Assembly (NCBI RefSeq): GCF_900104515.1
Contig: NZ_FNJL01000031.1
Coordinates: forward strand, 1 to 64,000
DNA from: Paracidovorax cattleyae
Lineage (GTDB): Bacteria; Pseudomonadota; Gammaproteobacteria; Burkholderiales; Burkholderiaceae_C
Direction: 5' to 3'
DNA length: 64,000 bases
Position numbers and translations under genes: made by a program. Below the pieces are notes generated by a model that did no database searches, was not told where the DNA came from, and was given only the letters and a program-made list of their open reading frames with translations. Positions 9,039-18,151 of this stretch are shown one piece after another. The first letter of the stretch is position 1; the number at the start of each line of letters is the position of its first letter.

Positions 9039-10625
9039 ATGTCCGCCCCCCTGCCGGCCGCTGCGCCGGACACCGTACTGCGCCTCGCCGGTATCACCAG
9101 GCGCTTCGGCAGCCTGGTGGCCAACGACGGCATCTCGCTCACGCTCGCGCGCGGCGAGGTGCTGGCGCTGCTGGGCGAGAACGGCGCAGGCAAGTCCACG
9201 CTGATGTCCATCCTGTTCGGGCACTACGTGGCGGACGCCGGCAGCATCGAGGCGTTCGGCCGACCGCTTCCGCCGGGCCAGCCACGCGCGGCGCTGGCGG
9301 CGGGCATCGGCATGGTGCACCAGCATTTCACGCTGGCCGACAACCTGAGCGTGCTGGACAACGTGCTGCTGGGCAGCGAGCCGCTGTGGCAGCCGTTTTC
9401 GCGCCGCAGCGCAGCACGCGCCCGGCTGCTGGAGGTGTCGCGGCGCTTCGGCCTGCCCGTGGTGCCCGATGCCCGCGTGGGCGATCTTTCCGTGGGCGAG
9501 CGCCAGCGGGTGGAGATCCTCAAGGCGCTCTACCGCGGCGCGCGCATCCTGATCCTGGACGAGCCCACGGCCGTGCTCACGCCGCAGGAGAGCGAAGCGC
9601 TCTTCGCCACGCTCGGGCAGATGGTGGCCGAGGGCCTGTCGATCATCTTCATCAGCCACAAGCTCGGCGAGGTGCTGCGCGTGTCGCACCGCGTGGCCGT
9701 GCTGCGCCAGGGCCGGCTGGTGGCCGAGGCCCCCGCACAGGGCACCACGCAGGCGCAGCTCGCGCAGTGGATGGTGGGCCATGCGGTCGAGCGCGCCGAG
9801 CGACGGCCCGCGCGCCGGGTGGGAGATGCCGTCTGCACCCTCGCGGATGTCCATACCGCGGGCGGGCGCGATGCACTGCACGGCGTGCATCTCACGCTGC
9901 GCGCAGGCGAGATCACGGCCATCGCGGGCGTGTCCGGCAATGGCCAGGTGGCCCTGGCCGACGTGCTGTGCGGCGTGCGCTTGCCCACGCGGGGCAGCGC
10001 CCTGCTGCAGGGCAGGCCGCTTCCGGCGCAGCCCCAGCGCCTCGTCGCCCAGGGGGTGGCCCGCATTCCCGAGGACCGCCATGCCGTGGGCGTGGTGGGC
10101 GACCTGCCGGTGTGGGAGAACGCCGTCTCCGAACGCCTGGGCAGCCGCTGGTTCTCGCATCCCTGGTTCACCACCGGCTGGATCAAGCGCCGCGCCGCAC
10201 GCCAGCATGCGCGCCGCGTGGCCGAGACCTTCGACGTGCGCGGCGGCGGTCCGGACGTGCCGGCGAGGTCGCTGTCAGGCGGCAACATGCAGAAGCTGAT
10301 CCTCGGGCGGGCGCTGCTGTCGCCCGATCCACACGATCCCGAACCTCCGCGGCTTATCGTCGCCCACCAGCCCACCTGGGGTCTGGACATCGGCGCCGTC
10401 ACCTTCGTGCAGCAGCAGCTCATCGACGCGCGCGACGCGGGGGCGGCCGTGCTGCTCATCTCCGACGACCTGGACGAGGTGCTGCATCTGGGCGACCGCG
10501 TGGCGGTGATGCATGGCGGGCACCTGACCGAAGCGCTGCCTGCCGGGCAATGGACGCGCGAGGCCATCGGCCTGGCCATGGCCGGCGAAGGCACTGGCGC
10601 GGGCCGCGCACCGAACATCCCATGA
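9039..10625 (+). CDS. ABC transporter tandem ATP-binding protein (nucleoside importer)
   Basis: The 528-residue protein has two fused nucleotide-binding domains, as in the YufO/RbsA class. The first has Walker A GENGAGKST at about residue 46, signature LSVGERQR and Walker B ILILDEPTAVL. The second has the degenerate Walker A GVSGNGQ and signature LSGGNMQ that are usual for the C-terminal half of this class. It energises the two permeases encoded next, and its stop overlaps the first permease start by four bases (ATGA at 10622-10625). A GTG or later start is not needed, since the ATG lies just after a GGCGGAG-type ribosome site. Confidence 0.93.
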   Translation: MSAPLPAAAPDTVLRLAGITRRFGSLVANDGISLTLARGEVLALLGENGAGKSTLMSILFGHYVADAGSIEAFGRPLPPGQPRAALAAGIGMVHQHFTLADNLSVLDNVLLGSEPLWQPFSRRSAARARLLEVSRRFGLPVVPDARVGDLSVGERQRVEILKALYRGARILILDEPTAVLTPQESEALFATLGQMVAEGLSIIFISHKLGEVLRVSHRVAVLRQGRLVAEAPAQGTTQAQLAQWMVGHAVERAERRPARRVGDAVCTLADVHTAGGRDALHGVHLTLRAGEITAIAGVSGNGQVALADVLCGVRLPTRGSALLQGRPLPAQPQRLVAQGVARIPEDRHAVGVVGDLPVWENAVSERLGSRWFSHPWFTTGWIKRRAARQHARRVAETFDVRGGGPDVPARSLSGGNMQKLILGRALLSPDPHDPEPPRLIVAHQPTWGLDIGAVTFVQQQLIDARDAGAAVLLISDDLDEVLHLGDRVAVMHGGHLTEALPAGQWTREAIGLAMAGEGTGAGRAPNIP

Positions 10626-11683
10626 GACTCGAAAAACGCCACCGCACTTCCGCCGCGGCCTACGTGGCCGCGCCCATCGGCGCCGTGGCCTTCACGCTGC
10701 TCGTCTCCTCGCTGCTGGTGCTGTGGGCCGGCGCGCCCGTGGGCCGGACGTATGCGCTGCTGGCGCAAGGCGCGTTCGGCTCGGTCTTCGCGCTCACCGA
10801 GACGCTCACGCGCGCCACGCCGCTGATCCTGACCGGGCTCGCCGCAGCCGTGGCCTTCCGCGCGCGTCTCTTCAACATCGGCGCCGAAGGGCAGCTGTAT
10901 GCCGGCGCCATCGCCGCCGTGGCCGTGGGCGGCATGCACGGCGGCACGGGCCTGGAGTGGTCGCCGTGGGTGCTGTTCCCGCTGATGATGCTGGCGGCGG
11001 CCCTGGCCGGCGCCGCGCTGCTGCTGGGCCCGGCGCTGATGAAGGCGCGCCTGGGCGTGGACGAGGTGGTGACCACGCTGCTGCTCAACTTCGTGATGCT
11101 GCTGCTGGTGTCGGCCCTGCTCGACGGCCCCATGAAAGACCCGCTGGCGCTGGGCTGGCCGCAGAGCGTCGCGCTGCAGGGCGACCTGGAACTCTCGCGC
11201 CTGGTGCCAGGCTCGCGCCTGCACACCGGCCTGCTGTTCGCCGTGGGCCTGGCCGTGCTGCTCTGGGCGCTGCTCGCGCGCACGGTGCCGGGCTTCGACA
11301 TCCGCGCGGCGGGCGCCAACCCGCGGGCCGCGGCGTTCGCCGGGGTGCCGGTCACGCGCACCGTGGTGCTGGTGGCCCTGCTCTCGGGCGGGCTGGCAGG
11401 CCTGGCCGGCGCCATCGAGGTCGCGGGCCGCACCAGCTATGTGACGCTGGACATGTCGCCGGGCTACGGCTACAGCGGCATCGTGATCGCCATGCTGGCC
11501 GGGCTGCATCCGCTGGGCGTGGTGGCGGCGGGCATCTTCGTGGCCGGCGTGTTGGTCGGCGCGGACAGCATGAGCCGCGCGATCGGCGTGCCCACCTACA
11601 TCGCCGACGTGATCGTGGCCGCCTCGCTGATCGCGGTTCTGATGGCGGGGCTGCTGGCCCAGTACCGGGTGCGATGGAGATGA
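10622..11683 (+). CDS. ABC transporter permease 1 (nucleoside importer, YufP-like)
   Basis: The 353-residue protein has about ten hydrophobic segments and the motif region FNIGAEGQL typical of the branched-chain/BMP permease family (Pfam BPD_transp_2). The start is set by the four-base overlap with the ATPase gene. It forms the membrane channel with the second permease. Unlike the other junctions of the operon, its 3' side is followed by a 163-bp spacer containing a structured repeat (11688-11795) before the second permease. Confidence 0.93.
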   Translation: MRLEKRHRTSAAAYVAAPIGAVAFTLLVSSLLVLWAGAPVGRTYALLAQGAFGSVFALTETLTRATPLILTGLAAAVAFRARLFNIGAEGQLYAGAIAAVAVGGMHGGTGLEWSPWVLFPLMMLAAALAGAALLLGPALMKARLGVDEVVTTLLLNFVMLLLVSALLDGPMKDPLALGWPQSVALQGDLELSRLVPGSRLHTGLLFAVGLAVLLWALLARTVPGFDIRAAGANPRAAAFAGVPVTRTVVLVALLSGGLAGLAGAIEVAGRTSYVTLDMSPGYGYSGIVIAMLAGLHPLGVVAAGIFVAGVLVGADSMSRAIGVPTYIADVIVAASLIAVLMAGLLAQYRVRWR

Positions 11684-11687
11684 AACG

Positions 11688-11795
11688 ACATCCCCCTGAG
11701 CGACTTCGTCGCTTCCCCCTTCTCTCGCGCTGCGCGCGGGAAGGAGGACGCCGCCAGTGCGGCGGGACGGCCCTTGCGCGGCGGCACTGGCGTCA
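11688..11795 (+). repeat. Intra-operon structured repeat, copy 1
   Basis: The element begins 5 bases after the permease 1 stop codon. In the sense of transcription it reads CATCCCCCTGAG, then a long imperfect hairpin with arms near CCCCCTTCTCTCG and CGGGAAGGAGG, then a second hairpin closed by CGCCAGTGC and GCACTGGCG around GGCCCTTGCGCGG. Three related copies lie at 50788-50896, 60621-60723 and 63001-63157, each in the same sense relative to its operon. Confidence 0.8.
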
Positions 11796-11846
11796 GGCCG
11801 CGGGTATAACCAATGCATCAGCCTCCGGCGAACCGCGAGTGACGGC

Positions 11847-12770
11847 ATGAATGAACTGCTCGATATCCTGGTCAATCCGGCCTTCTGGATCGCGACGCTG
11901 CGCGTGGCCACGCCTCTCATTCTCGGCACGCTGGGCGTGCTGCTGTGCGAGCGCGCGGGCGTGCTGAACCTGGGCATCGAAGGCATCATGGTGGCGGGCG
12001 CCTTCACCGGCTGGCTCACCGTGTATGCGGGGCATGGCCTGTGGACGGGGGTGGCGGTGGCGGCGCTCACGGGCGCCGTGTTCGGCCTGCTGCATGCCTG
12101 GCTCACCGTGGGGCTGGCGCTGTCGCAGCACGTCTCCGGGCTCGGCATCACGCTGCTGGCCACGGCGCTCAGCTACTACGGCTACCGCGTCGGGTTCCCG
12201 AAGGTGAACACGCCGCCCACCATTGCGCCGTTCGCCCCGATGGAATGGCTGGGAGTGCCCATCCTTTCTGCGCAGACGCCGCTCACGCTGCTCGCCCTGC
12301 TGCTGGCGCCGCTGCTGGCCTGGGCGCTCTACCGCACGCCGCTGGGCCTGGCGGTGCGCATGGTCGGCGAGAACCCGCAGGCGGCGGAGGGCCAGGGGAT
12401 TTCCGTGGCGGCCACGCGCACCGGCGCGATCGTGGCAGGTTCGGCGCTCATGGGTGTGGCCGGCAGCTTCCTCACGCTGTCGGCGTTCAATGCATTCTTC
12501 TTCAACATGGTCAACGGCCGCGGCTGGATCTGCGTGGCGCTGGTGGTGTTCGCCTCGTGGCGGCCCGGCAAAGCGCTGCTCGGCGCCCTGCTGTTCGCGT
12601 TCTTCGATGCGCTGCAACTGCGCCTGCAGCAGGCCGGCGACGCCTGGCTGCCCTATCAGGTGTACCTGATGCTGCCCTACCTGCTGTCCATCCTGGCGCT
12701 GGTGCTGGTGGCCCGCAAGGCCGCATACCCGCAGGCGTTAATGAAGCCGTATCGCAAGGGAGAACGCTGA
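11847..12770 (+). CDS. ABC transporter permease 2 (nucleoside importer, YufQ-like)
   Basis: The 307-residue protein has eight to ten hydrophobic segments and the motif region LNLGIEGIM of the same permease family as its partner. I chose the ATG at 11847 because the family motif starts soon after it, and upstream in-frame codons run through the repeat spacer. It completes the importer. A GC-rich stem (GCCCGC 12773-12778, GCGGGC 12784-12789) follows the stop without a T tract and may stabilise the 3' end. Confidence 0.92.
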   Translation: MNELLDILVNPAFWIATLRVATPLILGTLGVLLCERAGVLNLGIEGIMVAGAFTGWLTVYAGHGLWTGVAVAALTGAVFGLLHAWLTVGLALSQHVSGLGITLLATALSYYGYRVGFPKVNTPPTIAPFAPMEWLGVPILSAQTPLTLLALLLAPLLAWALYRTPLGLAVRMVGENPQAAEGQGISVAATRTGAIVAGSALMGVAGSFLTLSAFNAFFFNMVNGRGWICVALVVFASWRPGKALLGALLFAFFDALQLRLQQAGDAWLPYQVYLMLPYLLSILALVLVARKAAYPQALMKPYRKGER

Positions 12771-12828
12771 GAGCCCGCACACGGCGGGCCACCCTAGTCC
12801 CAGGCACGTGGCGCACTACCATCGGCGG

Positions 12829-13230
12829 ATGCAGAACACTGTGTCAGCCCCCGCCGCTCCGGACCACATGCCGGACGCCCCCGCCCCCGCCCCCGCCCCC
12901 GCCTCCATCGACCCGGCACTGCTGCGCTCGCCCCGGCTGCGCCTGCGCCCGTGGACGCCCGCGGACCGCGCGCCGTTCGCTGCGCTCAATGCCGATCCCG
13001 TGGTGATGGAGCATTTCCCGGCGCCACTGGACCGGGCGCAGAGGGAGATCGTCGCCTTCACCGCGCAGCGCAACCGGCGCTCCCAGGCGGTGATGGCGCG
13101 CCTGGGCATGCGGGAGTCGCCCGCGGAGACGTTCGAGCATCCGTCCGTGCCCGAGGGCCATGCGTTGCGCCCGCACGTGCTCTACCGGCTCATGCGCACG
13201 GCGTGGCGCGCGTCCCTGCAAGCGGCCTGA
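12829..13230 (+). pseudogene. GNAT acetyltransferase with an internal deletion
   Basis: The 133-residue product joins the two ends of a RimJ-like GNAT protein. It has the N-terminal LRLRPWTPADRAPFAALN and a C-terminal EIVAFTAQRNRRSQAVMARLGM-type region (shown here in part). In intact relatives as I recall them, about 75 residues lie between LDRAQ and EIVAFTA and carry the acetyl-CoA-binding RxxGxG/A motif. Here the two meet directly, in frame. A Pro-Ala repeat from a GCCCCC microsatellite lies near residues 19-27. The core fold cannot form, so loss of function is likely, although the frame is kept open. It follows the importer operon by 58 bases. Confidence 0.75.
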
Positions 13231-13252
13231 ACACCACCGGGCGCGCAGGTTC

Positions 13253-13639
13253 TCAACCCGCCTGCACGGGCGTGCACAGTTCCACCAGCACGCCGTCGCC
13301 ATCTTCCACGTAGGCGATGGTCTGGCCCCAGGGCATGCGCTCCGGCGCGCGCACCTGCCGGGCGCCGGCGGCCACGGCGCGGGCCAGGGCCGCGGGCACG
13401 TCGTCCGTCGTCAGGGCGATCTCGAAGCTGGGTGCGTCGGCGCTGGCGCGGCGCGGGTTCTTGCCCAATTGCGCCATGAGCTGGTGGGACGAGAACGCCA
13501 GCGTGGTCGCGCCCGTCTCCATCTCGCCGTAGTCGCCGCCCTCGTGCAGGAAGCGGCGCTGCAGGCCGAAGGCGGCTTCGTAGAAGGCGATGGACCGGGC
13601 GACGTCCTGGACGTAGAGGATGGTGTAGGCGAATTGCAT
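13253..13639 (-). CDS. VOC-family (glyoxalase/bleomycin-resistance fold) protein
   Basis: The 128-residue protein matches a single VOC domain: FAYTILYVQDVARSIAFYEAAFG at the start (first half shown in part), then SFEIALTTDDV and WGQTIAYVEDGDG with the C-terminal glutamate region LVELCTP. I chose the ATG at 13639, where the VOC fold begins. The family includes metal-dependent isomerases, dioxygenases and drug-binding proteins, and the substrate cannot be told. It is convergent with the GNAT remnant and divergent from the next gene. Confidence 0.9.
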   Translation of the reverse strand: MQFAYTILYVQDVARSIAFYEAAFGLQRRFLHEGGDYGEMETGATTLAFSSHQLMAQLGKNPRRASADAPSFEIALTTDDVPAALARAVAAGARQVRAPERMPWGQTIAYVEDGDGVLVELCTPVQAG

Positions 13640-13814
13640 GGGATCGGACTCTGGAAGACGAAGACAAGGCCGGGGATGGCGGCTGGGTAACGCCGCGCAG
13701 CGCACAGCTTACGCTCCCGCGGCACGGCGCCGACCGCGCCGACCGCCGCTGCTCCGGGCTCTCGCGGAAGACCCTGCCATGGCGGCCATACCACCCGCAG
13801 GGCCACAATGGGGC

Positions 13815-14438
13815 ATGCGACGCGTCTCCCTTTCCGCCCTCCTGCTCGCCGCCGCTCTCGCGGCCGCGGCCACCTGGACCCTGGGCAGCCGCCGTGCCGC
13901 GCCCCCTGCCCCGGCATCTCCGCCGCTGGTCGCGGTCGAATCCCTGGGCGACCTCGTGTCCGTGCGCGTGCGCTACGCCAACGTGATCGAATTCCACCGC
14001 ACGATGACGCAGGGCATTCCCTGGACCCGCTGGGAGCTGCCGATCGGCGAGACCCGCGTGCTGCTGGTCGCGCGCGGCGACTGCCTGGTGGGCACCGACC
14101 TGCGCGCCGCCCGCTACGAACAGGTGGACACGGCCGCGCGCACCGCCGTGCTGGCGCTGCCCGCGCCGCGCACCGTGTCGGCCCGTGTGAGCCACGGCAC
14201 GCGCGACGAGGGCGGCTCGTACTTCTATGCGCTGCATGGCAGCGGTTTGGAGCCGCTGGTGCCCGGATCGGAGCACCGCACCCAGGCGATCGAGGCCGCA
14301 CTGCGCATCGCACAGCAGGATGTCGCGCAGGCCTGCGCCACGCCCGAGACCTTGCGGGAAGCGCGGACGAACACGGAGGCGGTGCTCAAACCGCTGCTGT
14401 CGGCCTCCGGCTGGAACGTGGCGGTGCGCTGGCCGTAG
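13815..14438 (+). CDS. DUF4230-like membrane-anchored protein
   Basis: The 207-residue protein has an N-terminal signal anchor (about residues 5-24) and a periplasmic domain. The motif order ELPIGETRVLLVARGDCLVGTDL, then VLALPAPRTVSARVSHG (in part), resembles DUF4230 from memory; the identification is moderate. The ATG at 13815 puts the hydrophobic anchor at the N-terminus; an in-frame ATG twelve codons upstream is less likely. No partner gene suggests a function. Confidence 0.7.
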   Translation: MRRVSLSALLLAAALAAAATWTLGSRRAAPPAPASPPLVAVESLGDLVSVRVRYANVIEFHRTMTQGIPWTRWELPIGETRVLLVARGDCLVGTDLRAARYEQVDTAARTAVLALPAPRTVSARVSHGTRDEGGSYFYALHGSGLEPLVPGSEHRTQAIEAALRIAQQDVAQACATPETLREARTNTEAVLKPLLSASGWNVAVRWP

Positions 14439-14533
14439 CCGCAACGCGTGCCCGGGCGACTGGCCCAGAATATGCAATCCGGCAGGCACTGCCTGCCCCT
14501 TCGACAACTCCCGACCCACGACACGGTGACCCC

Positions 14534-15811
14534 ATGCTCGACCTGCTGATACACGACGCCACCCTGCCCGACGGCCGCACCTCCATGTCGGTGGCGGTGC
14601 AGGACGGCCGCATCGCGGAGATCACCGAAGGGCTGCGCGCGCCCGCCCACGAGACGGTGGATGCCGCCGGCATGCTGCTGAGCCCGCCGTTCGTGGATGC
14701 GCATTTCCACCTCGATGCCGCGCTCTCCTACGGCCTGCCGCGCGTGAACGCCAGCGGCACGCTGCTCGAAGGCATCGCGCTCTGGGGCGAACTCAAGCCG
14801 CTGCTCACGCAGGAGGCCATCGTGGAGCGCGCCCTGGCGTACTGCGACTGGGCCGTGGCGCGCGGCCTGCTGGCCATCCGCAGCCATGTGGACACCAGCG
14901 ACCCCAGCCTGCTGCCGGTGGAAGCGCTGCTGGAAGTGAAGCGCCGCGTGGCCCCCTACCTGGACCTGCAGCTGGTGGCCTTCCCGCAGGACGGCGTGCT
15001 GCGCACGCCAGGCGGCCTGGACAACCTGCGCCGCGCGCTGGACCTGGGCGTGGACGTGGTCGGCGGCATTCCCCACTTCGAGCGCACCATGGCGCAGGGC
15101 GCAGAGAGCGTGCGGCTGCTCTGCGAACTCGCGGCCGAACGCGGGCTGCGCGTGGACATGCACTGCGACGAGAGCGACGATCCGCTCTCGCGCCATGTGG
15201 AGACCCTGGCGCACGAAACGCACCGCCTGGGCCTGCACGGCCGTGCGACGGGATCGCACCTCACGTCGATGCACAGCATGGACAACTATTACGTGAGCAA
15301 GCTGATTCCGCTGATGGCCGAGGCGCAGCTGGGCGTGGTGGCGAACCCGCTCATCAACATCACCCTGCAGGGCCGCCACGACACCTACCCGAAGCGCCGC
15401 GGCATGACCCGCGTGCCCGAACTGCTCGCGGCCGGGCTGACGGTGGCCTTTGGCCACGATTGCGTGATGGACCCGTGGTATGGCGGCGGCAGCGCCGACA
15501 TGCTGGAAGCCGCGCACATGGGGCTGCATGTGGCGCAGATGACGGGCCAGGACGCGATGCGGCAGTGCTTCGACGCCGTGACCGAAAACCCCGCCCGCCT
15601 GCTGGGCCTGGAGGGCTACGGGCTCGTCCCGGGCTGCCATGCGGATTTCGTGCTGCTGCATGCGCGCACGCCCGCGGAGGCCATCCGCCTGCGCGCCACG
15701 CGGCTGGGCGTCTGGCGGCGCGGACACCGGCTGGCAGGCAGCCCCGTGCCCACGGCCACGCTGTCGCTGCCGGACCGGCCCGCGCAGGTGGACTTCCTGC
15801 ACGGTTGTTGA
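14534..15811 (+). CDS. Amidohydrolase, cytosine-deaminase-like
   Basis: The 425-residue protein has the metal-binding pattern of the cytosine deaminase (CodA) subgroup: VDAHFHLD, then RSHVDTSD, DMHCDESDD, GSHLTSMHSMD and FGHDCVMDPWYGG. These supply the His, His, His, Asp and Glu residues for the metal and catalysis. CodA converts cytosine to uracil; other members act on related ring amides, so the substrate is inferred. Its nearness to the BMP-type nucleoside importer fits nucleobase salvage. The protein is cytoplasmic, with no signal peptide. Confidence 0.87.
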   Translation: MLDLLIHDATLPDGRTSMSVAVQDGRIAEITEGLRAPAHETVDAAGMLLSPPFVDAHFHLDAALSYGLPRVNASGTLLEGIALWGELKPLLTQEAIVERALAYCDWAVARGLLAIRSHVDTSDPSLLPVEALLEVKRRVAPYLDLQLVAFPQDGVLRTPGGLDNLRRALDLGVDVVGGIPHFERTMAQGAESVRLLCELAAERGLRVDMHCDESDDPLSRHVETLAHETHRLGLHGRATGSHLTSMHSMDNYYVSKLIPLMAEAQLGVVANPLINITLQGRHDTYPKRRGMTRVPELLAAGLTVAFGHDCVMDPWYGGGSADMLEAAHMGLHVAQMTGQDAMRQCFDAVTENPARLLGLEGYGLVPGCHADFVLLHARTPAEAIRLRATRLGVWRRGHRLAGSPVPTATLSLPDRPAQVDFLHGC

Positions 15812-15847
15812 CCGGAGGCACACCCCACCCGGGGACTGGTTCTCAGG

Positions 15848-17389
15848 CTATCCCCGCCATCCGGCCTGCCGCAGGCAGTCCGTGTAGTGCGCCAGCACGG
15901 CCCCGTCCGCGAACGGATGGCCGGCCCTCAGCGCATCGGCCGGATAGGGGCCGAAGCGGCGGGCCTGCTCCAGGGTGCGGCACCCGTCGGCCCTATGGCC
16001 GGCAGCGGCCTGGCAGGCTGCCAGCAGGTAGTGGTTCAGCAGCCAGTCCGGCCGCTGCGCGAGCGCCTGCAGGGCGAAGGCCTCGGCCCCGCGGTAATCG
16101 CCCTCCACGAACCGGGCCAGCGCACGCGTGCGCATCCACAGGCTCATCTGCGGATCCAGCGGGCTGGCCTCGCAGGCCTGCCGGGCACGGTCGTCCGCCT
16201 CACGGGTGCGCCCGCTGAAGGCCAGCAGGCGACCGAGCTCGCCGGTGGCGGCAGCGAACTGCGGGCAGATGGACAGGGCCAGTTCCTGTTCCGACATCGC
16301 CTGCGCGAAATGGCCGGAGAACGACAGCGCGGTACCGAGCGTGAAGTGGGCGAAGGCATCGGTATCGTCGCTGCCCACCGCGCGCAGCGCCAGGCGCCGG
16401 GCCTCGGAAGCGTCCACGCGCACGCATTCCGAGCGTCCCGCCCACACGCGGGCCATGTGCACGAAGGCCAGCAGGGCCAGGCTGGGTGCATCGTCGGGGC
16501 GCGCCTGCAGCGCCCGGCGGGCGTAGTGCCCCGCCTGCTGCAGGTGGTCGCGGCCGGAGCGCCAGAAGTGCCATCGTGCCCGCATGAGCAGCGGCCAGTA
16601 CTCGCCATCCTGCGGCGGCGTGGCACTGTGCAGGCATTCCTCCCGGCGCAGGTGGACGGGTTCCACCGCGCTCGCGATGGCCGCGGAAATTCCGCACTGT
16701 GCCGCCGCCAGGTCATCGGCCGGGCGCTCGTAGCTCTCGGTCCAGATGGTCTCGTTGCGCGGTGCATCGATCAGGTCGGCCGTCACGCGCACCCGCCCCG
16801 CATGGAAGCGGGCCTGGCCGGCCACGAGGTAGCGCACGCCCAGCTCGCGGGCAATCACCGCGTTGGGCGGCAGGGGGTGGCCATAGCGCTGCGTCGCGTT
16901 GCGGGCGATCACGCTGGTCCAGCGCGAACGGGACATCCGCTGGATGACATCCTCGGCCAGGCCGTCGGCGAAATGGCGCTGGGCGGGCTCGGGGCCCGCG
17001 CCGAAAGGCAGCACCGCGATCGACCGGCCCGTGGATGCATCGGGCAGGCGCGCCTGAGGGGCTGGAAGGGCCTCCTGCTCCGGCTCCGGAGGCCGGGCCA
17101 CGCGCGCCACGAACCGGTAGCCCTGGCCGGGGATGGTGACGATGCGGTCCGCACCCACGAGCTTGCGCAGGGCGGACACATGCACCTGCAGGTTGTTCTC
17201 CTCCACGACCATGCCGGGCCACACCTGCCGGAACAGCTCGGACTTGGTCACGAGCGTGCCGGCACGGTGGACCAGCGTGCACAGCACGTCGAAGGCACGG
17301 GTGCCCAGTGCCACCGGGCACCCGTGCGAGAGCAATTGACGCTCCCGCACCTTCAGTACGAAATGGTCAAACGCGAATTCTGGGGCCAT
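15848..17389 (-). CDS. CadC-like winged-helix regulator with TolB-like and TPR regions
   Basis: The 513-residue protein begins with an OmpR/CadC-type winged helix (about residues 1-97; motif RIVTIPGQGYRF near its end). This is followed by a TolB-like segment (SIAVLPFGAG, then FADGLAEDVI) and a long C-terminal TPR-like region. No transmembrane segment separates the domains, so unlike CadC it is likely cytoplasmic. Proteins with this plan bind DNA through the wing and may oligomerise through the TPRs. It diverges from two small genes at 17744 and 18152, which makes them natural target candidates. Confidence 0.82.
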   Translation of the reverse strand: MAPEFAFDHFVLKVRERQLLSHGCPVALGTRAFDVLCTLVHRAGTLVTKSELFRQVWPGMVVEENNLQVHVSALRKLVGADRIVTIPGQGYRFVARVARPPEPEQEALPAPQARLPDASTGRSIAVLPFGAGPEPAQRHFADGLAEDVIQRMSRSRWTSVIARNATQRYGHPLPPNAVIARELGVRYLVAGQARFHAGRVRVTADLIDAPRNETIWTESYERPADDLAAAQCGISAAIASAVEPVHLRREECLHSATPPQDGEYWPLLMRARWHFWRSGRDHLQQAGHYARRALQARPDDAPSLALLAFVHMARVWAGRSECVRVDASEARRLALRAVGSDDTDAFAHFTLGTALSFSGHFAQAMSEQELALSICPQFAAATGELGRLLAFSGRTREADDRARQACEASPLDPQMSLWMRTRALARFVEGDYRGAEAFALQALAQRPDWLLNHYLLAACQAAAGHRADGCRTLEQARRFGPYPADALRAGHPFADGAVLAHYTDCLRQAGWRG

Positions 17390-17743
17390 CGTTTTCTTTC
17401 TCGGACGGGCTCTGCGGTTTCCTCCCCGCGGCCTGCACTCTACCCCCGGCCATCGCGGCGAACGACATCGATGTAATCGGATGCAATCGCAGCCCTCGAA
17501 TACCCCGGCAGCACCCGGAGGTTCCTGTATTCCAGGGGATTAAGGATCCTTCAGAAGAATAAAGACGCAGTTAAAGGCTGAAGACGCCGACGGCTCACAG
17601 AATCCGCCTGCCCTTCACCCCGTTGTCGATCCCGTCCCCCACGGCGTCGCGAACGAAGCGAGGGCACCCCCTACGGCCGGAAGCAGACAAGTTGCATGGC
17701 CCCGGCCGACTTCAACAGCAACGAATCGAGAGAGGAAAAAACC
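17390..17743. promoter_or_regulatory. Divergent intergenic region between the CadC-like regulator and the Cys-rich gene
   Basis: This 354-bp region must hold promoters for both directions. I see a 10-bp palindrome AAGGATCCTT at 17542-17551 within a locally AT-richer stretch (17535-17580), a possible operator. A GAGAGGAAAAAACC ribosome site precedes the ATG at 17744. No RNA gene is evident. Confidence 0.5.
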
Positions 17744-18112
17744 ATGTCCGACTGCAATTGCAATCAAACCAAGGCAGCCAGCAACGAAGGCCACGTGCCG
17801 AATTTCGCTGTGGCCGGCTTCGCAGACACTGCTTCGGCAGACAACTTCGAGAACCTGCGCGCGCAACTGACGGATGTGGACGCGCTGCGCATCCAGGTCT
17901 GCGTGAATGCGTCGTACGACCCGGCCACCCACCAGGTCTGCGTGCAGATCCCGATCCTCGGCAAGAAGTGCTTCACGCTGCCGATTCCCGTGCCAATCGG
18001 CGCACAACTGAAGGCCTGCGTGGACACCTGCGGCATCATCCCCTGCGGCGCGAAGATCACCATCTACCTGAACAACACCGCCATCTATACCTACAAGTTC
18101 GGCTGCTGCTGA
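17744..18112 (+). CDS. Small cysteine-rich protein of unknown function
   Basis: The 122-residue protein has ten cysteines, at residues 4, 6, 53, 66, 76, 92, 96, 101, 121 and 122, including DCNCN near the N-terminus and GCC at the very C-terminus. There is no signal peptide or membrane segment. The middle alternates apolar and polar residues and looks beta-rich (VCVQIPILGKKCF, KITIYLNN). The strong GAGAGGAAA site and ATG at 17744 fix the start. It lies 39 bases before a second small gene and opposite a CadC-like regulator. I do not recognise the family; metal binding or a disulfide-linked assembly are options. Confidence 0.75.
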   Translation: MSDCNCNQTKAASNEGHVPNFAVAGFADTASADNFENLRAQLTDVDALRIQVCVNASYDPATHQVCVQIPILGKKCFTLPIPVPIGAQLKACVDTCGIIPCGAKITIYLNNTAIYTYKFGCC

Positions 18113-18151
18113 GCCCGGGCACCCTCATCGCCTGCAAGAAGGAGCACCCAC

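Noticed and set aside
7932-12163. Long open frames on the minus strand over the nucleoside importer
   Set aside because: GC-rich codon use leaves stop-free antisense frames. The plus-strand genes have clear ABC motifs and proper starts.
12884-12905. GCCCCC microsatellite
   Set aside because: It is a short simple repeat coding for Pro-Ala in the broken GNAT gene; it has no sign of phase variation of an intact gene.
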